Shown here in pieces: positions 56,583 to 64,000 of a stretch of 64,000 bases of DNA. The position numbers were made by a program, and so were the translations under genes. The stretch comes from Bacteroidota bacterium (GTDB lineage: Bacteria; Bacteroidota; Ignavibacteria; Kryptoniales; JAKASW01), in NCBI GenBank assembly GCA_023381615.1, contig JAMCQL010000065.1:56531-120530 (forward strand). Direction: 5' to 3'. The notes beneath the pieces were generated by a model. It had not been told where the DNA came from. It was given only the letters and a program-made list of their open reading frames with translations, and did no database searches. The number at the start of each line of letters is the position of its first letter. The first letter of the stretch is position 1.

Positions 56583-56627
56583 GTCCAATTCGTAATTGGA
56601 CCAGGAATCCGATTCCGAATCGGATTC
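56583..56627. repeat. Two adjacent palindromes GTCCAATTcgtAATTGGAC and GAATCCGATTcCGAATCGGATTC
   Basis: Self-complementary; context cgtagagtccRattcgYaatYggacc shared with 62176-62199. Confidence 0.8.
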
Positions 56628-56801
56628 TACATCGTTCCAATTGATCGCCGAATTACAAGATGAAGATAAAAACTCCGCGGCTATTTTCCGAATAGAAAGG
56701 TTTTCTTATTGTCAATAAAGGCAAAGAAAGTCCTAAGGTAAAGTCTGACTAGCAATCGCACGTCGTCACAGTCAAACCTCAATCCGGTTAAGAATCAAAT
56801 T

Positions 56802-57509
56802 CTACCTCAATTTTTTGTCGCTGTCTATTTGACCATCAAGGATATGAACGAGCCGTTTCGTCTCCGACGCAAAATGCTCGTCGTGCGTCACGACAACGAT
56901 GGTCTGGCCGGTTTCTTCATTCAACTTTGTAAACAATCTATAAATGACCTCGGCGCTTTTTGAATCGAGGTTGCCCGTCGGCTCGTCTGCCAGGATGACA
57001 ATCGGATTATTTGCAAGCGCGCGGGCAACCGCAACGCGCTGCTGCTGGCCCCCGGAGAGCTGGTTCGGCTTGTTGTGGAGTTTGTCTGGCAAGCCGAGCT
57101 GGGTGAGAAGTTCAGCCGCCCGCTTCTTTGCCTCATTAACCGGCACACGTCCGCGCGCCAACATGGGCATCATAACATTTTCAAGAGCGTTAAATTCCGG
57201 CAAGAGGAAATGAAACTGATAAACGAAACCAAGTTTTGCATTACGAATTTCCGCAAGCTGTTCCTCATCCATACTGCTTATTTCCTCACCATCGAGGAAA
57301 GCATTTCCGGAAGTTGGCTTATCGAGTCCACCTATCAAATACAGCAAGGTGGTTTTTCCTGAACCGCTTGGTCCGGTGATCGATGTGAACTCACCTCGTC
57401 TAATGTCAAGACTTATATCAGGAAGAATTGTCGTAACAATTTCCTCTCGACCATTCTTCATTATGAGTTCCTTGCTGACGTGTTCAAGCTTGATTATTGG
57501 ATCGTCCAT
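56802..57509 (-). CDS. ABC transporter ATP-binding protein (LolD/MacB-like)
   Basis: [64 protein letters not shown]. Confidence 0.94.
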   Translation of the reverse strand: MDDPIIKLEHVSKELIMKNGREEIVTTILPDISLDIRRGEFTSITGPSGSGKTTLLYLIGGLDKPTSGNAFLDGEEISSMDEEQLAEIRNAKLGFVYQFHFLLPEFNALENVMMPMLARGRVPVNEAKKRAAELLTQLGLPDKLHNKPNQLSGGQQQRVAVARALANNPIVILADEPTGNLDSKSAEVIYRLFTKLNEETGQTIVVVTHDEHFASETKRLVHILDGQIDSDKKLR

Positions 57510-58780
57510 TATCTTTCACCACGGAGAATTTCTACCGGATTTACTTTTGCAGCATTGCGCGAGGGACCGACTGCCGCGATTAGACTGACTATAAGCGCGA
57601 ATAAAGACGCCGCGACAAAATACACTGGATTTTTTCCCATAAGAAGTCTGTCGGTGCGTATCGCGCTCGCACTGGAAGACACCATCGGGATTGAAGAGAG
57701 GATCTCTATCATTACAAAGCCGAGCAAGCACCCGATCGCCGCGCCAACAAGAGCGACCATCGTTCCCTGCAGCATGTAGATGAGTGTGATTTCACTTCTC
57801 TTGAACCCAAGCGATTTCATAATCGCGATGTCGCGCGCCTTCTCCAGCACGTTTGTGATCAAAACGTTTGCAACGCCAAAGCCCGCAACCAAGATGACAA
57901 AGAAAACGAGGAAGTACACTATTCCCGACATCATCTTGAATAGAGCGACAACGCTCGCCGCTTTTTGTTCCCAAGTTTCCGCTTTGTAGTTTGTCACCTG
58001 TTCGATCGTGCGTGCCACAATGCCGTCTTTAGGCAAATCTTTCACGCGAATATAAAGATTGCTCGTTTCGTCAGGCGAAAAGCCCCCGATGTTCTGGCCC
58101 AATCGCATGTTAACGTAACAGTTGTCGTCAATATCGTTTATCCCCGTCATGAAAATTCCCACCACGCGCACGCTGTAAACTTTTCCCGACGGCGAAACGA
58201 GCTGCATTCGATCTTCCGTCTTCGCAGTCAAGTCCTTTGCGACGGTGCTTCCGAGCAAAATTCCGTCCGGAGTTTTTTCCAGCTCATCAAATTTCCCGCT
58301 CACCATATTTTGGCTGAACTTCTCTATGCCGTTTTCGAGCGACGGAATGATTCCGAATAGTTGGATGGGCTGCGAGACCGTGCCAAACATTCCAATGACG
58401 TCAATTGAGACTGACGGTGAAACGAGTTCGACCAGAGAATCACTTTTGATCAGCGTCTCGACTCTCGGATAATTCTTTATGACTTCCTGATCGCTGCGGC
58501 TGACATTCTTTATCATTCGGACTTGTGTCGAAGAGTCCGAATCGACAAGCTGGTCGGGAACTGTCGGTTTGACTTTTTCCCCCGATACTATAACGTGCGG
58601 TGCGATCTCGACAATCTTCTGGATAAAACTCTGAAGCAATCCATCCATCAAAGAGACAGCAGTGATCAGCACCATAACACCGACACTTATTCCCAAAAGC
58701 GTCAGGAATGTTTGACGCTTTCGGTTGAAAAGCTGCCTGAAAGCTATCATCGCGAGGGGGTAATTGAATTTCACTGTCAT
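57509..58780 (-). CDS. ABC transporter permease (MacB/FtsX-like)
   Basis: [61 protein letters not shown]-term [13 protein letters not shown]. Confidence 0.9.
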   Translation of the reverse strand: MTVKFNYPLAMIAFRQLFNRKRQTFLTLLGISVGVMVLITAVSLMDGLLQSFIQKIVEIAPHVIVSGEKVKPTVPDQLVDSDSSTQVRMIKNVSRSDQEVIKNYPRVETLIKSDSLVELVSPSVSIDVIGMFGTVSQPIQLFGIIPSLENGIEKFSQNMVSGKFDELEKTPDGILLGSTVAKDLTAKTEDRMQLVSPSGKVYSVRVVGIFMTGINDIDDNCYVNMRLGQNIGGFSPDETSNLYIRVKDLPKDGIVARTIEQVTNYKAETWEQKAASVVALFKMMSGIVYFLVFFVILVAGFGVANVLITNVLEKARDIAIMKSLGFKRSEITLIYMLQGTMVALVGAAIGCLLGFVMIEILSSIPMVSSSASAIRTDRLLMGKNPVYFVAASLFALIVSLIAAVGPSRNAAKVNPVEILRGER

Positions 58781-60045
58781 GCCCTCAATATATCCACCGG
58801 CTTGAGCCTTGCAGCGCGCCGCGCCGGACCGTATCCTGAAATTGCGCTGACGACAATTGCGAAAAGTGTCGTCAAGACATAAAACATCGGCTTCTGAACA
58901 GTGACAATATGATCGCTTCTTATCATGGCGCTTTTTCCGAAGGAAATCGGAAGCGACGAAATGAAATTGGTCAGATAATGTCCTGCCACACAGCCGATGA
59001 GAGCGCCGATTATTCCGAGAGTCAATCCTTCAACAAGGAAAATTAACTCAACGCTTCCTCTGCTGACCCCCATTGACTTCATGACCGCGATGTCGCGGCG
59101 TTTCTGGAGAACGATCGTGATGAGAACATTTGCGATTCCAAAACCGGCAACGACAAAGACAAAGATGACGAGAAAAAATGTGATGTTATTGTTTCGCTGG
59201 AAAAGTGAAAGCAAATTCTGGTTGGCTTCTTCCCATGTTTCGGTCTTGTATCCGGTCAGTTCGCTGATCTGCTTCGAAACCTGATCGACGACATCGAGAG
59301 ACGTCGTATGCACGCCCACCGCCGAGACAACGTTCTCGGGGAACCCGTTGATCGTCTGCGCAAGGCGGAGATTGATGTAGGCATTATTGTCATCGATCGC
59401 GCCAAAGCCGCTGGCAAATGTTCCAACGACAGTCAAATCATAAACTTTTCCGTTTTCTCCAGTGAACCTGACTAAATCGTGATATTGCGCTTCGATCTTT
59501 TTTGCCAGACCTGAGCCGAGCAATATTCCGTTCTTTGTGTAAACAAGTTCATCTAAACTTCCCGTGACGACGTTCTTCGCAAGCTTCGCAATTTTCGCTT
59601 CACGTCCCGGAACAACACCTTCCGCAACGCAGGAACGGGAAAGCGTTCCGCACCTCAAAACTCCGCGCGTGATCACAAAAGGAGAAACCGCGTCGATATT
59701 CGGAAGCGCGTCCACCAACGATACTATCTCAGTGTACGGCTTCACTTCCTTTTTTTCGTCAGGAACAATTCGCGAAACAACGTCGAAATAATTTTCCGAG
59801 TAAGGTGATGCGGCAAGAAGCAGACGCGCTTTGCCTTCAACTTTTTCGCCTTTGATAGTTATGAGCGGTGAAATGTCGATTATTTTATTTTTAATATCAG
59901 TCATAACGCCTTCCGCAAGACTGAAAGTCAGTATCATAACCATGGAACCGACAGCAACTCCCGCTATGACTAATATCGTCTGGCGCAGCTTAGCAGCGAG
60001 ATGGCGAACGGCGATGTTGAAGACGAACCTGATTTTCCGAAGCAT
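58777..60045 (-). CDS. ABC transporter permease (MacB/FtsX-like), second copy
   Basis: RQTILVIAGVAVGSMVMILTFSLAEGVM; FGIANVLITIVLQKRRDIAVMKSMGVSRGSV; C-term [12 protein letters not shown]. Confidence 0.9.
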   Translation of the reverse strand: MLRKIRFVFNIAVRHLAAKLRQTILVIAGVAVGSMVMILTFSLAEGVMTDIKNKIIDISPLITIKGEKVEGKARLLLAASPYSENYFDVVSRIVPDEKKEVKPYTEIVSLVDALPNIDAVSPFVITRGVLRCGTLSRSCVAEGVVPGREAKIAKLAKNVVTGSLDELVYTKNGILLGSGLAKKIEAQYHDLVRFTGENGKVYDLTVVGTFASGFGAIDDNNAYINLRLAQTINGFPENVVSAVGVHTTSLDVVDQVSKQISELTGYKTETWEEANQNLLSLFQRNNNITFFLVIFVFVVAGFGIANVLITIVLQKRRDIAVMKSMGVSRGSVELIFLVEGLTLGIIGALIGCVAGHYLTNFISSLPISFGKSAMIRSDHIVTVQKPMFYVLTTLFAIVVSAISGYGPARRAARLKPVDILRA

Positions 60046-61103
60046 CAGTCTGCCACTTCGACTCGTATACCATCTTTCAGATTCGCATCAGGCTGAGAGA
60101 TTATTTTCGCTCCCGGCTGGAGTTCGCCGCCGAGTATTTCCGCAAATTTGCCATCGGAAGCACCTAAAGTCACTTTGACCTCTTTGACTTTGCCGCCGTC
60201 GACCGCAAAGACGACGCTCGAGTTAGGCAATTGCATGACCGCGGTGCGGGGAACAAGAATTACATCTTTCAATTCCGACGAAATGATATTTACAGTTGCA
60301 GTCATTCCTACGGTCAGATTAGCAGGCGGGTTTTGAAGTTTTATGAAAACCTTCGAAGTCTTCGTAGCTTCATCTGTTTTCGGAACGATCCTGAATACAT
60401 AACCGTCGAATCTTTGGGAGCCGAAAGCATCAAAGGCGACGACGCTTTTCTGCCCATTCTTTATCCTCGCAAAATCCTGTTCGTCAACTTGCGCTTCGAC
60501 CACAATCGAGGACGGCGCGATCATCTGGAAGCATTCGCCGTTCGGCAAAAGATAGTCGCCCAACTTTGCGCTGGCGGAAATAACTATTCCGGAAAAAGGC
60601 GCGACCACTTTGGTCTTCGAGAGCTTCTCTTTCGAAATATCAAGCGCAATCTTGCGCTGCTGAAGATTTATCTTTGCCAGATCGACATCGCGCTGAGCAT
60701 CGTCAAGAGATTTTTTTGTCACGCTCAATGTTTTGAAGAGCTTCTCCGCTCGTTCCAAATTTTGAATTTTGTCCTGCAGATCTATCCTCGCCGACTCGAG
60801 GTCCGCCTGCGCCTGATCGACTCTCAGCAAATCATCGCTCTGGTCAGTTCGAAGAAGAACCTCTCCACGTTCCACTTTCATCCCTTCGAGCGCGCCAACG
60901 TAGGTTGCGATTCCGCCCGACTCGGAACGGAGTGTTGCAGTCGAATCCGCGCTTACGTTTCCGGTAGCATAAACAACGGTTATCAGGTTTCCTCTCTGAA
61001 CCGTGGTTACCTGCACCCGCTCGTGAACGAACAGCGACCGGTAGAGCAAGTAAGCAACGATAAGGACTGCTAAAGCAATGAGTACGATATATTTTCCTTT
61101 CAT
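60045..61103 (-). CDS. HlyD/RND-type periplasmic adaptor subunit
   Basis: VTTVQRGNLITVVYATGNVSADSTATLRSESGG; TKVVAPFSGIVISASAKLGDYLLPNGECFQMI; LTVGMTATVNI. Confidence 0.9.
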   Translation of the reverse strand: MKGKYIVLIALAVLIVAYLLYRSLFVHERVQVTTVQRGNLITVVYATGNVSADSTATLRSESGGIATYVGALEGMKVERGEVLLRTDQSDDLLRVDQAQADLESARIDLQDKIQNLERAEKLFKTLSVTKKSLDDAQRDVDLAKINLQQRKIALDISKEKLSKTKVVAPFSGIVISASAKLGDYLLPNGECFQMIAPSSIVVEAQVDEQDFARIKNGQKSVVAFDAFGSQRFDGYVFRIVPKTDEATKTSKVFIKLQNPPANLTVGMTATVNIISSELKDVILVPRTAVMQLPNSSVVFAVDGGKVKEVKVTLGASDGKFAEILGGELQPGAKIISQPDANLKDGIRVEVAD

Positions 61104-61717
61104 TTCGACTTTCCTTCCATACCGATGCCATCAAAAAACACGGAGACAAGGAAATCGACAGCTTCTTTCCTCATCTTCTCGTCGTGTTCGTAAAAAAGGT
61201 TATTCATGTGATATGCGTAAACCATGTGATTGAAAACCTGCGCCGCACGGAGCGCGTCAATTTTCTTGATTTGTTTTTGCTTTATCCCGCGGTTGAGTTC
61301 ACGCGCGAGGATATCGTTGAGCTTGTCGTGGATTTCGGCATGCGGACTCCCCTTCCAGCCCGCCATATTGATTCTGCCAACTTCTCTCATAAGCAGCCGG
61401 AAGAAATCAGCATGGTCGGAAAAACGCGTGATGAGCCTGTCGATGAACAAAGCAAACTTATCACGAACGGGCAAATCTTCCATCATCGCCTTTTCAGCGA
61501 TCTCGTTGATCTCACGGAAGACGTCCTCGACTACGCTCAGGTAGAGATCTTCTTTGTTCTTGAAAAATTTGTAGAGCGTTGCTTTCGCAAATTCGGCTCG
61601 CGCCGCCACATTGTCGATTGTCGTGCCGTTGTAACCCTTTTCGGAGAAGACTTCCCTTGCGGCTTCAACTATCGCCTTGCGCCGGAACTCGGTTTCGCGT
61701 TCTTTTCTTGATGTCAT
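61100..61717 (-). CDS. TetR/AcrR family transcriptional regulator
   Basis: RKAIVEAAREVFSEKGYNGTTIDNVAARAEFAKATLYKFFKNKEDLYLSVVEDV. Confidence 0.93.
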   Translation of the reverse strand: MTSRKERETEFRRKAIVEAAREVFSEKGYNGTTIDNVAARAEFAKATLYKFFKNKEDLYLSVVEDVFREINEIAEKAMMEDLPVRDKFALFIDRLITRFSDHADFFRLLMREVGRINMAGWKGSPHAEIHDKLNDILARELNRGIKQKQIKKIDALRAAQVFNHMVYAYHMNNLFYEHDEKMRKEAVDFLVSVFFDGIGMEGKSK

Positions 61718-61833
61718 AATACCACTGTCTCATTAATTGAACTATGCAGTTCAAATTTAGAAATGATTAGTTTTCAATACAAGTTCCGAACAAGCTTTTG
61801 CGGTATGGGCTCAGTGATGAGGCTGCTCTATTG

Positions 61834-62146
61834 CCACGAGCTTTCCTGTCCGCCATCTTCCTGGCGGAAGCTCGTGGATGACAAAGCTAAACCAATCGGG
61901 TTTTAACCCTCAAACGCCTCGGATAGGGGGCTAAAGCCCGAAAGGGTCGGGGGGTGTTCCACGACCTAAAGGTCGTGGCTATTGGCTCAACCCCGTGAGT
62001 AAGGCATTACGCTTTTGCGCTCCGCAGCCGAGCGACGAAACGAGGAAAAAGGAAACGAGGGTCGCGTCCTTTTCCTGCTCCGATGGTCTAAGCCGGCGCT
62101 GTCGTTCACGAGTTTGCCATCCCGATAAACCGAGGTTTATCGGGAT
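61834..62146. repeat. Intergenic cluster of strong palindromes
   Basis: CCACGAGCTT..TCCGCCAtcttccTGGCGGA..AGCTCGTGG (61834-61877); GGGTTttAACCC; GGGCTaaAGCCC; CCACGACCtaaaGGTCGTGG (61959-61978); ATCCCGATAAACCgaGGTTTATCGGGAT (62119-62146). Confidence 0.85.
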
Positions 62147-62179
62147 TCAACGAAGAATCAAAGAATGGGCTCCCGTAGA

Positions 62180-62198
62180 GTCCGATTCGCAATCGGAC
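62180..62198. repeat. Palindrome GTCCGATTcgcAATCGGAC, same family as 56583-56601
   Basis: Shared context gtagagtccRattcgYaatYggacc. Confidence 0.8.
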
Positions 62199-62208
62199 CG
62201 TGTTGCAC

Positions 62209-62739
62209 CTATTCCGAATCGTACTCGATCAGCGAATAGACGTCTTTGTTTGGGATAACCTTTCTGCCGTTAAGAAAGGTCAGCTCGATCAGGAAACAAA
62301 TTCCTTCCACTTTTCCCTGCAGCCGTTCGATCAGTTTGCACGCCGCCGATACTGTCCCGCCGGTGGCGAGCAGGTCGTCATGCACCAGGACCCTTTCGCC
62401 CGGCTGAATGGCGTCTTTGTGAATCTCCATCGAGTCGGTGCCGTACTCAAGCTGGTATTCCTGGCGGATCACTTCGGCCGGAAGCTTACCGGGTTTCCTT
62501 ATCGGCACGAATCCCGCACCCAATTCGTCTGCAATGACGCCGCCGAAAATAAAACCACGGGATTCCACGGAGACAACCTTGTCGATATGCTTATCCTTGT
62601 AATGTTCATAAAATTTTTCTACGACGTAATCGAACGCTTCTTTGTCTTTAAGAAGCGTCGTGATGTCGCGAAACATAATTCCTTTTTTAGGAAAATCCGG
62701 AACGGTTCTGATTTTGCTCTTGATGTCCACTATTCCCAC
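62209..62739 (-). CDS. apt: Adenine phosphoribosyltransferase
   Basis: IRTVPDFPKKGIMFRDITTLLKDKEAF; GAGFVPIRKPGKLP; GERVLVHDDLLATGGTVSAACKLIE. Confidence 0.97.
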   Translation of the reverse strand: MGIVDIKSKIRTVPDFPKKGIMFRDITTLLKDKEAFDYVVEKFYEHYKDKHIDKVVSVESRGFIFGGVIADELGAGFVPIRKPGKLPAEVIRQEYQLEYGTDSMEIHKDAIQPGERVLVHDDLLATGGTVSAACKLIERLQGKVEGICFLIELTFLNGRKVIPNKDVYSLIEYDSE

Positions 62740-63509
62740 TCCACTTGTTGTTTTTTTAAAAATCCGTTAACGCCCTTTTGGAAATCGTCCGTCGAACGCG
62801 CGGCAACGTTCATCGCAGCGCTGTATCTCAAGGCTTCTTCAAGAGTCATGTCCCTCACGATAGAAAGGATTTCTTTTGTAAGAGCAATTGCCTTCTTGCT
62901 CGTCCCGGCGACGAACTCCTTCAAGAATTGTTCGGTGTAAGTTTCAATCTTGCTGTCCCCGACCACTTCCGAAATGAGTCCGATGCGCAGTGCTTCTTCC
63001 GCATCGACAATTTTTCCGGTCAGGATTAACCTTCTAACGTCCGATTCCCTCAGCTTTCTAAGCGCGAGGTTCAAAACGACGGCGGGCACAAATCCGATCT
63101 TCACTTCCGTGAAACCGAACTTCGCCTTGTCGGAAGCGATGATCATATCGCACGCGAGTATCAGACCAAACGCGCCAGCCAAAGCTGGGCCTCTGACGAT
63201 CGCACAGACGAGTTTTTTGCTCCTGTAAATATCGAGCAAGAGATTCTTCAACGCGCATGAGTCTTCGAAATTTGCCGACGACGTATTCTGTGCAAGTCTC
63301 AAAAGATAATCGAGGTCGGCTCCGGCAGAGAACGCGCTTCCCTCGCCGCGGAACACGATCACGCGGACACCTTCATCCGTATTCGCCTGACCGAAGTAAC
63401 CCATTATTTCTTCCACTGCAAGATCATCGATTGCGTTTCGCTTTTCGGGACGATTCATCGTCAGGTACGCAACCTTGTCTTTGATCTCAAAGTTTACTCT
63501 TTTTCCCAT
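62730..63509 (-). CDS. Enoyl-CoA hydratase/isomerase family protein
   Basis: YLTMNRPEKRNAID; VIVFRGEGSAFSAGADLDYLL; ACDMIIASDKAKFGFTEVKIGFVPAVV. Confidence 0.93.
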   Translation of the reverse strand: MGKRVNFEIKDKVAYLTMNRPEKRNAIDDLAVEEIMGYFGQANTDEGVRVIVFRGEGSAFSAGADLDYLLRLAQNTSSANFEDSCALKNLLLDIYRSKKLVCAIVRGPALAGAFGLILACDMIIASDKAKFGFTEVKIGFVPAVVLNLALRKLRESDVRRLILTGKIVDAEEALRIGLISEVVGDSKIETYTEQFLKEFVAGTSKKAIALTKEILSIVRDMTLEEALRYSAAMNVAARSTDDFQKGVNGFLKKQQVEWE

Positions 63510-63741
63510 CTTTCACTCCTTTTCAGAAAGTGATTGAAACATAACGACAAATTGCAATGGCAATATGGTCAAATGAGAGGAAAGCATCAACCGAAGGGTC
63601 GGTTGACGAGACCTTGGATTGGACTTCGCTTCTGATTTGGAATGACTCTGGCGATTTCTAATCAGGCATTCGATGCGCAGGAGATGCGGATAGAAGCCCG
63701 GCCGAAAAGTCCCTTCCAAGAAAGATGGGACACAGGAATAA

Positions 63742-63780
63742 GAAATCCCCCTTTGTCCCCCTTTTTCAAAGGGGGATTTC
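63742..63780. repeat. Long hairpin GAAATCCCCCTTTG-tccccctTTTT-CAAAGGGGGATTTC
   Basis: Perfect 14-bp stem, 11-nt loop. Confidence 0.9.
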
Positions 63781-63893
63781 TCTGTGTAACAAAGGTGAAA
63801 CTTTTTGTTTTTTTGGCAAAGTTTTGTTTCCCGCAGATTTCGCTGATCTGCGCAGACTAGAGACGTGGACGAAAAGTCCCGCCATTGAATTTT

Positions 63894-63988
63894 TCTCTGT
63901 GGCTCTCTGTGTCTTCTCGGTGTCCCTCTGTGAAATTGCTCTTTTATTACACAGAGTTCCACTGAGAATCACGGAGTTCCACAGAGAT
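63894..63988. repeat. Imperfect large inverted repeat of the CTCTGTGG/CCACAGAG type
   Basis: ttctctgtggctctctgtgtcttctcggtgtccctctgtg ... cacagagttccactgagaatcacggagttccacagaga. Confidence 0.75.
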
Positions 63989-64000
63989 AACAGGTTTTCG

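Noticed and set aside
60231-61073. 280-aa plus-strand ORF
   Set aside because: Antisense to the HlyD-type adaptor gene; shadow ORF.
62200-62940. 246-aa plus-strand ORF
   Set aside because: Antisense to apt and the enoyl-CoA hydratase gene.
63513-63962. 149-aa minus-strand ORF
   Set aside because: Runs through two inverted repeats (63742-63780 and 63894-63988) and has no family resemblance; most likely non-coding.

Overview
The window is a gene-dense chromosomal segment. Its gene content suggests a Bacteroidota/Ignavibacteria-like lineage: PorV/PorQ-family proteins, an FlgD/T9SS-like C-terminal domain, DUF2723, and MqnD. Taxonomy is inferred from content only. I support about 60 protein genes, one tRNA-Pro(CGG), one clear intrinsic terminator and several families of short palindromic repeats. 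Core genes include glnE, hisC/hisD, the nuoJKLM-N membrane-arm cluster, a PBP1A gene, lpxH, nusB, acpS, aroQ, mqnD, nth, polX, purC, apt, an ABC/HlyD/TetR export cluster and a MoxR-MBL-VWA cluster. Two signals stand out. (1) A small Y1 (HUH) REP-associated tyrosine transposase-like gene (54859-55425) has one degenerate hairpin upstream and a four-unit hairpin array downstream, with 53/53/57-bp spacing. (2) A family of short palindromic elements, consensus roughly TCYRAAGGATCCYGACYNNNGTCGGGACA plus other GAA-loop palindromes, appears to sit in frame inside or at the ends of conserved genes (nuoN, aroQ, an alpha/beta hydrolase, polX, an MBL hydrolase, a glycosyltransferase) as well as between genes. 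This resembles the protein-coding palindromic elements known from Rickettsia. No CRISPR array was found. All calls come from reading the sequence and the supplied ORFs; no searches were run.
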